From Neobacillus niacini (lineage in GTDB: Bacteria > Bacillota > Bacilli > Bacillales > Cytobacillaceae), in assembly GCF_030817595.1 (NCBI RefSeq), contig NZ_JAUSZN010000001.1, positions 6,498,001 to 6,562,000 of the forward strand: DNA of 64,000 nucleotides, given 5' to 3'. The position numbers and the translations under genes were made by a program. Below, piece after piece: positions 16,838 to 25,451 of this stretch (positions are counted from its first letter, which is position 1; every line of letters starts with the position of its first letter). The notes under the pieces were generated by a model, which saw nothing but the letters and a program-made list of their open reading frames with translations, searched no databases and had not been told where the DNA came from.

Positions 16838-17626
16838 GTGGAAACCATATTAGACAGTATTATTCAAGAGAAACGAAAAGAGGTCCAAAAACTACGAGCA
16901 GAAAATCTGCTGAAAATAGAAACAACACCTAAGAGATCTCTGATTCAAAAATTACAGGAAGCTGAGGATATTGCAATTATTTCTGAGTTTAAACGAGCTT
17001 CTCCATCAAAAGGAATCATTAACGACGGTATAGAACCGGCACAACAGGCAGTGTGTTATGAGCAGTCAGGAGCTTCTGCTATTTCAGTGCTAACCGACTC
17101 AACTTTTTTTAAAGGTTCTTTTTCGGATTTAAAAGCAGTTAGAGAAGTAGTAAATTTACCGATTCTCTGCAAGGATTTTATGATTGATTCAAGTCAAATT
17201 GATATGGCTGCAAAGAACGGTGCTGATATCATCCTGCTGATAGTGGCTGCATTAGATGAGATTACCCTAGGAAATCTGTATCAATATGCGAGAGGTCTGG
17301 ATTTAGAGGTATTAGTAGAGGTTCATAATCAAGCTGAATTAGAAATTGCACTTAAATTAGGAGCCCAATTAATAGGGGTAAATAATCGTGATTTGAAGAC
17401 CTTTACTGTTTCTCTGGAGACAACAGAAACTCTTGCGAAGTCGATCAAGGATGCAGGTGCCTTTTTGATTAGTGAAAGCGGCATACACAAAAAGGAAGAT
17501 GTAGAGCGTGTAAGAAATGCAGGAGCGAATGGAATTTTAGTTGGGGAAGCACTTATGAAAAGTTCAGACCTCTCACAAGCCTTCCAAGATTTTAAACTGC
17601 CGCTGGCAGGAGGTACATTAAGATGA
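16838..17626 (+). CDS. trpC: Indole-3-glycerol phosphate synthase
   Basis: 262 aa TIM barrel that closes the indole ring. The family signatures AIISEFKRASPSKG, LCKDFM, LIGVNNRDL and LISESGI are all present. GTG start at 16838, one base after the trpD stop, and the end overlaps trpF by 4 bp. Monofunctional: trpF is a separate gene. Confidence 0.96.
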   Translation: METILDSIIQEKRKEVQKLRAENLLKIETTPKRSLIQKLQEAEDIAIISEFKRASPSKGIINDGIEPAQQAVCYEQSGASAISVLTDSTFFKGSFSDLKAVREVVNLPILCKDFMIDSSQIDMAAKNGADIILLIVAALDEITLGNLYQYARGLDLEVLVEVHNQAELEIALKLGAQLIGVNNRDLKTFTVSLETTETLAKSIKDAGAFLISESGIHKKEDVERVRNAGANGILVGEALMKSSDLSQAFQDFKLPLAGGTLR

Positions 17627-18270
17627 AGGTGAAAATTTGTGGGATTACCGACCTTACTACTGCATTAGCAGCCATTGATTATGGAGCAGATGCGATTGGT
17701 TTTGTTTTTGCAGAAAGCAATCGCAGGATTCCAGTAGAGAGAGCAAAAAATATTGTCGCTCATTTACCGAAAGACATATTTAAGGTCGGGGTGTTCGTGA
17801 ATGAGGGAAAAGAGAGGATAGAGGAAATTGCTTCAAGCGTAGGTCTTACTCATGTTCAATTACATGGTGATGAAACTCCAGAGTTTTGCGATTCCATATC
17901 ATACCCAATTATAAAAGCAATAAGTATTCAAGGCGATCAGAGTTTAGAGAGAATGGAAGAATTCCCGTGTGAATACGTTTTGCTTGATGGCCCAAAAGGG
18001 AAATACAGAGGAGGCAACGGCTTGGCGTTTGATTGGAATTGTATTTCTGGAAACCGAATTAACAATAAAAATGTTATTCTTGCAGGAGGACTGGATGAAG
18101 AGAATGTTGAAGCAGCGATAAGTCTGATTAATCCTTATATGGTTGATGTCAGCAGTGGTGTAGAAACAGAAGGAAAAAAAGATCTTGATAAAATCCAGTC
18201 ATTTATTAATAAGGCTAAAGGGAGCCAAATAGGAGGAACAGGAAATGAATGCATATACACTGCCGAATGA
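17623..18270 (+). CDS. trpF: Phosphoribosylanthranilate isomerase
   Basis: 215 aa TIM barrel performing the Amadori rearrangement before Trp[10 protein letters not shown] with the catalytic Cys, [17 protein letters not shown] and DVSSGVE match the family. It overlaps trpC by 4 bp and trpB by 26 bp. Confidence 0.95.
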   Translation: MKVKICGITDLTTALAAIDYGADAIGFVFAESNRRIPVERAKNIVAHLPKDIFKVGVFVNEGKERIEEIASSVGLTHVQLHGDETPEFCDSISYPIIKAISIQGDQSLERMEEFPCEYVLLDGPKGKYRGGNGLAFDWNCISGNRINNKNVILAGGLDEENVEAAISLINPYMVDVSSGVETEGKKDLDKIQSFINKAKGSQIGGTGNECIYTAE

Positions 18271-19447
18271 AAAAGGGCAATTTGGAATTTATGGGGGCAG
18301 GTTTGTACCAGAAACACTTATGAAGGCTGTTCTTGAGCTGGATGAAGCCTACAAACTCGCAAAAGAGGACCCAACCTTCCAAGCGGAAATTGAAGGATAT
18401 TTAACAGAATATGTGGGGAGAGAAACGCCGCTTTATCATGCGAAAAATCTTACAAAATTTGCTGGCGGTGCTCAAATCTATCTTAAAAGAGAAGATCTTA
18501 ACCATACAGGTGCACACAAAATCAACAATGCAATCGGGCAAGCTTTACTTGCTTTGCGTATGGGAAAAAGAAAAATTGTTGCTGAAACGGGTGCTGGACA
18601 GCATGGTGTTGCTACTGCGACAGTGTGTGCCTTATTAAATCTTGAATGCATTGTTTTTATGGGGGAAGAAGACATCAAACGACAGGCACTAAATGTCTTT
18701 CGAATGGAGCTTCTCGGCGCAAAAGTTGTCAGTGTTACCTCAGGTAGCGCAACATTAAAAGACGCTGTGAATGAAGCATTAAGATACTGGGTTGAACATG
18801 TTGAGGACACTCATTATCTCTTGGGTTCTGTAATGGGACCACACCCATTCCCGGTAATGGTAAGAGATTTTCAAAGTGTGATTGGCAAGGAAACAAAAAA
18901 GCAGTTTGCGGCATTAGAAGGAAAGCTCCCAGAAGCCGTTGTGGCTTGTATTGGCGGTGGCAGTAATGCAATTGGAATGTTCCATCCATTTATCGAGGAT
19001 AAAGAAGTACGTCTTTATGGTGTAGAGGCAGCGGGACAGGGGACAGACACAGACTTCCACGCCGCTTCACTCACAAAAGGCAGGCCGGGTGTCCTGCATG
19101 GAGCACTAATGTACTTATTGCAAGATGACGATGGTCAAATTATCGAGGCACATTCTGTTTCAGCCGGTCTTGATTATCCTGGGGTAGGCCCAGAACACAG
19201 TTACTTGAAAGACAGTGGCAGAGCACAATACCATTCTATAACTGATAAAGAGGCACTCGAGTCATTCCAACTTTTATCAAAATTAGAAGGCATTATTCCG
19301 GCTCTTGAAAGTGCACATGCTATAAGCTTTGCAGTTAAACTAGCTGCTGAAATGAAGGAAACTGAACATATCGTTGTTTGCTTGTCCGGTCGCGGTGATA
19401 AGGATGTAACGGCTGTTAAAGAAAGGTTAGAAAGGGAGAGAGCATAA
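18245..19447 (+). CDS. trpB: Tryptophan synthase beta chain
   Basis: 400 aa PLP enzyme joining indole and serine. The PLP lysine lies in HTGAHKINN, the phosphate-binding loop is [10 protein letters not shown], and ETGAGQHG is the usual catalytic Glu/His region. The start at 18245 has AGGAGG inside the trpF 3' end. TrpB1-type rather than the stand-alone TrpB2, judged by length and partner gene. Confidence 0.97.
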   Translation: MNAYTLPNEKGQFGIYGGRFVPETLMKAVLELDEAYKLAKEDPTFQAEIEGYLTEYVGRETPLYHAKNLTKFAGGAQIYLKREDLNHTGAHKINNAIGQALLALRMGKRKIVAETGAGQHGVATATVCALLNLECIVFMGEEDIKRQALNVFRMELLGAKVVSVTSGSATLKDAVNEALRYWVEHVEDTHYLLGSVMGPHPFPVMVRDFQSVIGKETKKQFAALEGKLPEAVVACIGGGSNAIGMFHPFIEDKEVRLYGVEAAGQGTDTDFHAASLTKGRPGVLHGALMYLLQDDDGQIIEAHSVSAGLDYPGVGPEHSYLKDSGRAQYHSITDKEALESFQLLSKLEGIIPALESAHAISFAVKLAAEMKETEHIVVCLSGRGDKDVTAVKERLERERA

Positions 19448-20235
19448 TGAATAGAATTGAACAAAGATTTAAGGAGTTAAAAGACCAAGACCGGAAGGCA
19501 TTTATTCCCTATATTATGGGTGGGGATGGGGGGCTAAATAATCTAACTGAGCGGTTGCTTACCTTAGAAAAATTCGGTGCCACCCTCATTGAAGTAGGCG
19601 TTCCTTTTTCAGATCCTGTAGCAGATGGTCCAACAATCCAGCAAGCTGGTATTAGGGCACTACAAAATGGAACCACGCTCAGAGGAATTATTGCCGAACT
19701 TACAACAGCGAGAGAAGTGGTGTCCATCCCGATTGTACTTATGACTTACTTGAATCCTGTTTATTCATACGGTATATCTGCATTTGCGCAAGATATTGCA
19801 AATGCCGGAATAGCCGGCTGTATTATCCCGGATCTTCCGATTGAAGAAGAAGAACTTCTAGCAGCTATACTAGAGGATGCAGGTATTGAATTAATACGAC
19901 TTGTTACATTGACATCTCCAAAAGATAGAATTAAGGAAATATCCAATCGAGGAAAGGGTTTTTTATACACCGTAACAGTTAAAGGAATTACCGGAACAAG
20001 AAATGAATTTGATCAAGAAGTGGTGGATTTTTTAAAGAGAGTGAAGGACATTAGCCCTATTCCAGTTGTCGCTGGGTTCGGTATTTCAAACGTAAAACAA
20101 ATTAATGAGCTTATCCCTCACTGTGACGGGGTCATTGTTGGCAGTAAGATTGTCGACTTGTTCCATAACAATGATTTAGCAGGGCTGGAAAGCTTTATGT
20201 CAGTACTTAAACCTGAAAAAACACCATTAAAATAG
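19447..20235 (+). CDS. trpA: Tryptophan synthase alpha chain
   Basis: 262 aa TIM barrel that splits indole-3-glycerol phosphate and channels indole to TrpB. VGVPFSDPVADGPTIQ and GCIIPDLPIEE contain the catalytic Glu and Asp. The start overlaps the trpB stop by one base. It is the last gene of the operon before a terminator. Confidence 0.97.
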   Translation: MNRIEQRFKELKDQDRKAFIPYIMGGDGGLNNLTERLLTLEKFGATLIEVGVPFSDPVADGPTIQQAGIRALQNGTTLRGIIAELTTAREVVSIPIVLMTYLNPVYSYGISAFAQDIANAGIAGCIIPDLPIEEEELLAAILEDAGIELIRLVTLTSPKDRIKEISNRGKGFLYTVTVKGITGTRNEFDQEVVDFLKRVKDISPIPVVAGFGISNVKQINELIPHCDGVIVGSKIVDLFHNNDLAGLESFMSVLKPEKTPLK

Positions 20236-20238
20236 AAT

Positions 20239-20262
20239 CCACTCATTGCGAGTGGTTTTTTC
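20239..20262 (+). terminator. Intrinsic terminator of the trp operon
   Basis: CCACTC and GAGTGG arms with a 5-base loop and T6. Confidence 0.8.
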
Positions 20263-20356
20263 TTTTTCCAGTGTCATTTGTTACAGCCTGTCAATTGAAT
20301 ATATACTATAATTTTGATAGTGAATCTCATAACTGGTTGGTAAGGATGAGGAATGT

Positions 20357-20560
20357 ATGATGAAGGTAAAGGAAACAATCATCTCATTAATTGCAGGGAT
20401 TGACGGATTTTCAGGAGTCTCTTATAAAGTTCATGTGGATTTTTTCGCAATCAATTTACAGTCTTTGAATGGAGAAATAAAGAAAATTTCCAGCCCTTTA
20501 CTAACTGTGAACGAAAATCAATTGGTAGCATTAAAGATTTCAAAAAAGAAATCTATTTGA
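20357..20560 (+). CDS. Hypothetical small protein, 67 aa
   Basis: Two adjacent in-frame ATG codons (20357, 20360) follow a GGATGAGG-like site. The product is a basic small protein with alternating hydrophobic residues and no Cys. I recognise no family. Its TGA overlaps the ATG of the next small gene, so the two probably form a co-translated pair of unknown function. Confidence 0.5.
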   Translation: MMKVKETIISLIAGIDGFSGVSYKVHVDFFAINLQSLNGEIKKISSPLLTVNENQLVALKISKKKSI

Positions 20561-20748
20561 TGAAGATTTGGGAATGGGAACCATCTTATCGAAAGGAAGA
20601 AGGGATTATTCTTGACGGGAAATACTGGTCGATAAAGTTGAATACGAAAGGAAAAATCTACGAGAGTGAGGGAATGGAATGCTTTCAGCCTGATTGGAGG
20701 CGATTTTGTTGTGCGCTAGAAAAATTAACTGGAACTCCCTTTCGCTAA
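20560..20748 (+). CDS. Hypothetical small protein, 62 aa
   Basis: ATG 20560 overlaps the stop of the upstream gene (TGATG); the same frame also has a TTG at 20557. The product is Trp-rich (five Trp) with Glu and Lys, no signal or membrane segment. It ends about 200 bp before mnmH. Translational coupling is the main evidence that it is real; function unknown. Confidence 0.5.
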   Translation: MKIWEWEPSYRKEEGIILDGKYWSIKLNTKGKIYESEGMECFQPDWRRFCCALEKLTGTPFR

Positions 20749-20945
20749 CTTCCTTATTCTATGAAATTGGCAGGAATGTCTGCTTGATACCCTCGTATAT
20801 CTCCTATATAATTAGTCTATACTTTTACTGAGTTTTTTTCATTATAATCATATTTTATGGATATCCCTTTTCTTGATTTTAAACTTCCATTCTTGGAAGT
20901 TTTGTTTGTTATAGACCATAGTAGAGATAAAAAGAGGTGTTATAA

Positions 20946-22025
20946 ATGAAGGAAATTACCGTTGAGGAATTACAAACGTTAAAAAATCCGGTCATTATTG
21001 ATATCCGTGCACCTATTGAGTTTAAGGATGGTGCCATTCCGGAAGCAATCAACATTCCTTTATTTACAGATAAAGAACGAGAGGAAATCGGAACCATTTA
21101 TAAACGAGAAGGACAAGCAGCGGCAAAATGGAGAGCTATGGAGTTTGTCTCACCAAAAATACCTAGTCTGCTCCACCAGATAAAAACAGCAATGGGAAAT
21201 GGGGATGAGTTAATAGTCCATTGCTGGCGCGGGGGAATGCGAAGTAAAGCGGTCGTAACCTTTTTAGAATTCGCCGGCATTTATGCGATGCGTCTAACAG
21301 GTGGTTATAAAGCATATCGACAATATATTCTTCAACAAATCCCTGCGATGTTTCCTGAAAAAGCCATTGTATTGCATGGTCTAACGGGTGTAGGGAAAAC
21401 GGAAGTTTTAAAGAAATTAAAAGCATCTGGGTATCCAACACTTGATCTTGAGGAAATGGCTGCTCATCGAGGATCCATTTTTGGAACGATTGGGCTTGGA
21501 GAAGGCAATAATCAGAAGACTTTTGATTCTCTTTTATACAAAGGACTTCAGGAAATACAAGGTTCTACTTATTTTGTTATGGAAGCAGAAAGCAAGCGGA
21601 TTGGGAAAGCTGCCCAGCCCCATGAGCTTATGGATAAAAAAATGAAGGGAATCAATATCTATATCCACACCCCTCTAGAGCAAAGGGTTAAGCAGCTGGT
21701 GAATGAATATGTTTTGCCTTATCTGAATGAGCCTTGGTATCACGAACAGATATCGATTGGTATTGAAAAGATTTTACGAAGAATAAAAGATATTGAAATG
21801 AAAAAAATGTTAGTCCAATCATTGGAAAATAAGGGTTATCAAGAGATGATTGGTATTTTACTTGAACATTATTATGATCCACGCTATGATCATGCTACTC
21901 TTGAATATGATGGAAAATTCATTGATGTTTTCGCGGACGCTTTTGATGATGCAAGTATAAAGGTGATGACAGAAATAAATAAACTAATGGTAGAGAAGAA
22001 GGTAGCGTTTGAAGGTCAAATTTAG
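20946..22025 (+). CDS. mnmH: tRNA 2-selenouridine synthase
   Basis: 359 aa. An N-terminal rhodanese domain has its Cys (C93) in HCWRGGMRS, and a C-terminal P-loop domain has GLTGVGKT near residues 144-151. This is the MnmH/SelU architecture: it replaces sulfur with selenium in wobble uridine of certain tRNAs using selenophosphate, via a geranylated intermediate. AAAGAGGTG precedes the ATG. selD, often adjacent, is not in the window. Its presence fits the selenocysteine formate dehydrogenase at 45160, since both need selenophosphate. Confidence 0.92.
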   Translation: MKEITVEELQTLKNPVIIDIRAPIEFKDGAIPEAINIPLFTDKEREEIGTIYKREGQAAAKWRAMEFVSPKIPSLLHQIKTAMGNGDELIVHCWRGGMRSKAVVTFLEFAGIYAMRLTGGYKAYRQYILQQIPAMFPEKAIVLHGLTGVGKTEVLKKLKASGYPTLDLEEMAAHRGSIFGTIGLGEGNNQKTFDSLLYKGLQEIQGSTYFVMEAESKRIGKAAQPHELMDKKMKGINIYIHTPLEQRVKQLVNEYVLPYLNEPWYHEQISIGIEKILRRIKDIEMKKMLVQSLENKGYQEMIGILLEHYYDPRYDHATLEYDGKFIDVFADAFDDASIKVMTEINKLMVEKKVAFEGQI

Positions 22026-22033
22026 TCGCTGTT

Positions 22034-22063
22034 AAGGCCGGTCAATTCGGCCTTTATTTTTTT
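22034..22063 (+). terminator. Intrinsic terminator after mnmH
   Basis: AAGGCCG and CGGCCTT arms with a 7-base loop, then a T-rich tract. Confidence 0.8.
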
Positions 22064-22066
22064 GCA

Positions 22067-22096
22067 TAAGAAAACCGCCGCGAGTTGCGGCGGTTC
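22067..22096 (-). terminator. Intrinsic terminator of the Sda-like gene
   Basis: A perfect 9-bp GC-rich stem (22073-22081 with 22087-22095); read on the minus strand it is followed by TTTTCTT. Confidence 0.75.
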
Positions 22097-22112
22097 TAAA
22101 ATCTATGCACTT

Positions 22113-22247
22113 TTAACGATTCTTAAATGGCCTCAATCCACGACGTTTTATTTCATCTTTTAAAATCTTTATCCATTCTTTTTCCTTTCCAGATTTTAAA
22201 GCATCCCGATACGTCACCACTAACAGCTCGTTACTCATTATTTTCAA
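22113..22247 (-). CDS. sda: Sda-like sporulation histidine kinase inhibitor
   Basis: 44 aa from TTG 22247, chosen because GGGAGG is about 9 bases upstream; ATG 22238 would give 41 aa but lies 19 bases from that site. The pattern SNELLVVTYRDAL...WIKILKDEIKRRGL matches the helical-hairpin Sda family (ELL..Y..A...I.L...EI.RR.L). In B. subtilis Sda binds the sporulation kinases KinA/KinB and blocks phosphorelay after replication stress. Monocistronic with its own terminator. The assignment rests on this short pattern. Confidence 0.7.
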   Translation of the reverse strand: MKIMSNELLVVTYRDALKSGKEKEWIKILKDEIKRRGLRPFKNR

Positions 22248-22338
22248 CTTTGCAAGCCTCCCTTGGAATAATGGATTGAATATTCAGTTTTTAATATTGT
22301 AATCGCTTTATAACCATTTGAGAACCTTTTTCACAAAT

Positions 22339-22368
22339 TTGACATATTAAAAACATATTAAATATGTC
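22339..22368 (+). promoter_or_regulatory. Palindrome overlapping a -35-like element
   Basis: TTGACA at 22339-22344 overlaps an inverted repeat GACATATT (22341-22348) and AATATGTC (22361-22368), with a third ACATATTA between. It could be an operator for the small gene at 22456. Confidence 0.4.
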
Positions 22369-22455
22369 ATAAGACTCAGGTGATAAACTAGTTGCACTAC
22401 AGTGTTGCTTTTGATTATACTAAGGAATAGTTAACGGAAAGGAACGGTGCAAAGG

Positions 22456-22662
22456 ATGATTCATTTAACATGGCGAGAGCGTGAGACCATTAAACAAGTA
22501 AAATGTGTTCATACAGATGCAAAAAAATACATAGTAAATAACGCTTTAACTGCCGGAAAAGTGTATGATGTAAAAAATGAAACTGAAGAGTTTTATTACA
22601 TTATCGACAATAATGGTAAAATCGGCGGATTTTACAAAGAATACTTCCAAAATGTTGACTGA
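22456..22662 (+). CDS. DUF6501-like small protein
   Basis: 68 aa from ATG 22456 (MIHLTW); a GTG at 22447 in the same frame is closer to the AAAGGA site and cannot be excluded. The pattern VKCVHTDAKKYIVNN, GKVYDVKNETEEFYYIIDN and GGFYKEYF matches what I recall as the Bacillus DUF6501 family, a small SH3-like beta protein of unknown function. It is encoded just upstream of an acetyltransferase. Confidence 0.65.
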   Translation: MIHLTWRERETIKQVKCVHTDAKKYIVNNALTAGKVYDVKNETEEFYYIIDNNGKIGGFYKEYFQNVD

Positions 22663-22712
22663 CGGGCCATGCCTGCCAGTCTCTTTTTTAATTTTCAACG
22701 GGGAATGGGGAA

Positions 22713-23297
22713 ATGAAGATGTGGAATGAACTTTTTGAGTTAGAAGGGGAATGTGTCAAATTAGTTCCAATCACCTTGGATCATCTTGATGGACTATGGG
22801 AAGCTGCAAAACCTGACGAAATTTGGACCTATATGGCTACCACAGTAAGAAGTAGAGAAGAGATGGAGCAGATGATTGCTTCGGCTATCCAGAAGAGAGA
22901 ACAGGGTACAGATTACACCTTTGTTGTGATAAATCAGGAGAATCGTATAATCGGAAGTACTCGTTATCTTGATATTTCACAAGAACATAATAGTTTAGAA
23001 ATTGGTTCAACATGGTATCACCCTGATGTTTGGAGAACAAGAGTAAACACTGAATGTAAATACCTGCTGCTAAGACATGCATTTGAAACTTGGAATCTTA
23101 GACGAGTTCAGATTAAAACAGATTCTAGAAACCTCCGTTCTCAAACAGCGATTGAACGAATTGGAGCTGTTAAAGAAGGGACGCTGCGGAAGGATCGAAA
23201 AATAGCGGGCGGCTATGTTCGTGATACTGTATTTTACAGTATTCTCCAGGATGAATGGGAGACAGTGAAAATGGAATTAACAAGTAAGCTAGGGTAG
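22713..23297 (+). CDS. GNAT family N-acetyltransferase (RimJ/RimL type)
   Basis: 194 aa. The order of elements fits GNAT enzymes: an N-terminal L.P....HL..L, a central RIIGSTRYLDI strand, LEIGSTWYHP, then LRRVQIKTDSRNLRSQTAIERIGAVKEGTLR for the CoA and acceptor regions. This is the arrangement of RimJ/RimL and ribosomal-protein or amino-acid acetyltransferases. GGGG-rich site ahead of the ATG. Substrate unknown. Confidence 0.85.
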   Translation: MKMWNELFELEGECVKLVPITLDHLDGLWEAAKPDEIWTYMATTVRSREEMEQMIASAIQKREQGTDYTFVVINQENRIIGSTRYLDISQEHNSLEIGSTWYHPDVWRTRVNTECKYLLLRHAFETWNLRRVQIKTDSRNLRSQTAIERIGAVKEGTLRKDRKIAGGYVRDTVFYSILQDEWETVKMELTSKLG

Positions 23298-23338
23298 ACC
23301 TCTAACTTTCGTAGTATAGTTACAAAAAAATACTAAAA

Positions 23339-23370
23339 AAAGAAGCATTGGCCGCCAATGCTTCTTTTCA
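23339..23370. terminator. Bidirectional intrinsic terminator
   Basis: AGAAGCATTGGC and GCCAATGCTTCT arms flanked by A and T runs, between the acetyltransferase and yidC2. Confidence 0.85.
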
Positions 23371-23376
23371 TTCTTA

Positions 23377-24159
23377 TTAATTAGTACTTGCGTTCATTTC
23401 AGTGTTTTTTGCTTTTTGATACAGTTTTCTGCTTAATGCGGTTTGCAGGATTAAAAAGGTACCACCTACTGCCCAATAAAGCGGCAGTGCTGCCGGTGAA
23501 TTAAAAGAAAACATTACTATCATGATTGGAGACAACAGGCCCATAAATTTCATTTGTTGCTGTTGTTGAGCGGGCATATTAGACTGCGAAACTTTAAATT
23601 GGAAATAATAAATCACACCCGCAATTAGGGTAATGATAATATCAGGGTCTCCAAGACTAAACCATAGGAAACGGTGGCTTGCAATCTCTTCTGAGCCACG
23701 AATCGCATAATAAAAGCCCGTTAGAATCGGCATTTGAATTAGAAGAGGCAAACATCCCATATTTAATGGATTGACACCATGCTTCTGATAAAGGCCCATT
23801 AATTCCTGCTGCATTTCTTGTTTCTTTTTTGGATCTGTTTCATCTTTCATTTTCTTTTGGATGGCTTCCATTTCAGGCTTCATGACATCCATTTTCTCTT
23901 TCATGTTCATTTGATTTCTATATTGCTTTAGCATAAACGGCATTAAGATCAATCGAATGATGAGGGTAACAAGAATAATGGATAAACCATAGCTTCCATT
24001 GAAAAACTCAGCTAGAAAATGAATAGAAACAGTAAATGGTTCGACAAAATAGGTATGAAAAAACCCATCTCCTTTTCCGTCTGCCGCAGAACACGCAGAA
24101 AGGAACAGTGTAGTGAATGTTAATAATAGCAAAATTGGCAAAGAATTTTTGATTTTCAT
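23377..24159 (-). CDS. yidC2: YidC/Oxa1-family membrane protein insertase (YidC2/YqjG type)
   Basis: 260 aa lipoprotein-type insertase: a signal with LSAC lipobox (C23), then five membrane segments including the GSYGLSIILVTLIIRLILMP helix with the functional Arg, a charged cytoplasmic loop (QYRNQMNMKEKMDVMKPE), and GCLPLLIQMP. It inserts membrane proteins with or without Sec. The AGGAGG site before ATG 24159 is the right arm of an 11-bp hairpin whose left arm lies in the upstream leader ORF, the arrangement by which MifM controls YidC2 in B. subtilis. Confidence 0.93.
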   Translation of the reverse strand: MKIKNSLPILLLLTFTTLFLSACSAADGKGDGFFHTYFVEPFTVSIHFLAEFFNGSYGLSIILVTLIIRLILMPFMLKQYRNQMNMKEKMDVMKPEMEAIQKKMKDETDPKKKQEMQQELMGLYQKHGVNPLNMGCLPLLIQMPILTGFYYAIRGSEEIASHRFLWFSLGDPDIIITLIAGVIYYFQFKVSQSNMPAQQQQQMKFMGLLSPIMIVMFSFNSPAALPLYWAVGGTFLILQTALSRKLYQKAKNTEMNASTN

Positions 24160-24213
24160 ATTTCCTCCTAAGATTGTTTAAGTTGTTTTTAAATGAATAG
24201 GGAGGAGGAAATA
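24159..24213 (-). promoter_or_regulatory. Hairpin sequestering the yidC2 ribosome binding site
   Basis: On the minus strand TATTTCCTCCT (24213-24203) is perfectly complementary to AGGAGGAAATA (24169-24159), which covers the Shine-Dalgarno and the first base of the start codon. The left arm lies within the last 8 codons of the leader ORF. Confidence 0.85.
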
Positions 24214-24482
24214 GGTTCTTCTGTATCATCCTGTGAACTTTCTTTTCTACGAATATATTTAAAAATACGAGTTAGAATAAGATTTCTATTTACAGAGCAT
24301 TTCTTTTTATAAATAAACAAGGGGTGATTGATTTTTGTATGTGCTGGTTCGCTTATGGATCCCATAAAGCAATATTCCACATTCCATGCCCAAAGTAATT
24401 TGATAATGACACCGAAGTAGAGACTTAAATAAAGTGCTTCTAAGGCATTTGCATCAGAAAAATCAATCAGCAATTGGTACAA
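24189..24482 (-). CDS. MifM-like regulatory leader peptide upstream of yidC2
   Basis: 97 aa from TTG 24482 (GGTGAT site, 7-base gap). One N-terminal hydrophobic segment (residues 14-33), a basic linker, then a C-terminal stretch RIFKYIRRKESSQ followed by acidic DDTEEP at residues 85-90. From memory the B. subtilis MifM arrest region has the same layout: RI, an aromatic residue, IRK, then an acidic DEED run near the C-terminus of a 95-aa single-span protein. Placement 29 bp before yidC2 and the hairpin covering its ribosome binding site support a sensor that stalls when insertion fails. Stalling itself is inferred. Confidence 0.75.
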   Translation of the reverse strand: MYQLLIDFSDANALEALYLSLYFGVIIKLLWAWNVEYCFMGSISEPAHTKINHPLFIYKKKCSVNRNLILTRIFKYIRRKESSQDDTEEPISSSLFI

Positions 24483-24610
24483 AAATAATCACCTCACTTT
24501 TATCTGTTAATGTTATGAGTATAAAGGAGAAAGGGCAAAGAAGCAATTGAATCCCACTGGAAAAAGCATTGTAAAAATATTCTTCTATTTAACCAAATGA
24601 ATTTAAAAAA

Positions 24611-24634
24611 ATGCTGCCAATCCGACAGCATTCT
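24611..24634. terminator. Bidirectional intrinsic terminator after pflA
   Basis: AATGCTG (24611-24617) with CAGCATT (24627-24633), A run on one side and T run on the other. Confidence 0.7.
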
Positions 24635-24636
24635 TT

Positions 24637-25389
24637 TTATCGTTCAATTAAGGGTTTGTTCCAGTGGGCAGTAATCATTTTATATGCGAAATCCACTTTC
24701 TCTTCTGAAGGTGGTTCAACATGATTTAATGGATATTCCAATCCTAGTGCTTCCCACTTATAAACACCAAGCTTATGATAGGGCAGAATTTCAATCTTTT
24801 GCACATTTTCCAGTGTGCTAATGAATTTTCCAAGCTTTTGGAGATCTTCTGGATCATCTGATACAGTAGGGACTAAGACATGACGCACCCAAATTGGTAC
24901 TTTACGTTCAGATAAGAACTGGGCAAATTCAAGAATATGATCATTTGCCATACCAGTTAATTGAATATGCTTTTTGCGGTTAATATGCTTTAAATCAAGT
25001 AAAATTAAGTCCGTATATTGTAATAACTCTTCTAGCTGTTGAATAAACAGTTTAGAGTGTGAGAAACAGCCGCCAGAAGAATCAATGGTCGTATGAATCC
25101 CTTTCTTTTTACATTCCTTAAACAATTCAGTAAGGAACGGAACTTGTAGAAGTGGTTCGCCGCCGCTGACAGTGATTCCTCCACCAGATGACTGGAGAAA
25201 AGGAAGGTAGGACATGAGATCATCCATGATTTCGGAAACAGTCATCTGTTTGCCGCTGCCGATTTCCCATGTATCAGCGTTATGGCAAAACTGGCAGCGT
25301 AATAGGCAGCCTTGTGTAAATACAACATAGCGTATGCCTGGTCCGTCGACTGTTCCTAATGTTTCAATTGAATGAATATTTCCGTTCAT
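24637..25389 (-). CDS. pflA: Pyruvate formate-lyase activating enzyme
   Basis: 250 aa radical SAM enzyme. C28, C32 and C35 (GCLLRCQFC) bind the [4Fe-4S] cluster, and SGGEPLLQ is the SAM-binding GGE motif. It abstracts hydrogen from PflB to form the glycyl radical. It follows pflB in the same direction with a 62-bp gap that contains a short direct repeat (GCTCCTGCTT twice) and weak pairing but no clear terminator. Confidence 0.95.
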   Translation of the reverse strand: MNGNIHSIETLGTVDGPGIRYVVFTQGCLLRCQFCHNADTWEIGSGKQMTVSEIMDDLMSYLPFLQSSGGGITVSGGEPLLQVPFLTELFKECKKKGIHTTIDSSGGCFSHSKLFIQQLEELLQYTDLILLDLKHINRKKHIQLTGMANDHILEFAQFLSERKVPIWVRHVLVPTVSDDPEDLQKLGKFISTLENVQKIEILPYHKLGVYKWEALGLEYPLNHVEPPSEEKVDFAYKMITAHWNKPLIER

Positions 25390-25451
25390 GATGATGATCC
25401 CCCTTTATTTTTTAAGCAGGAGCCCTAAAGCAGGAGCTCCACAGTATTGTT

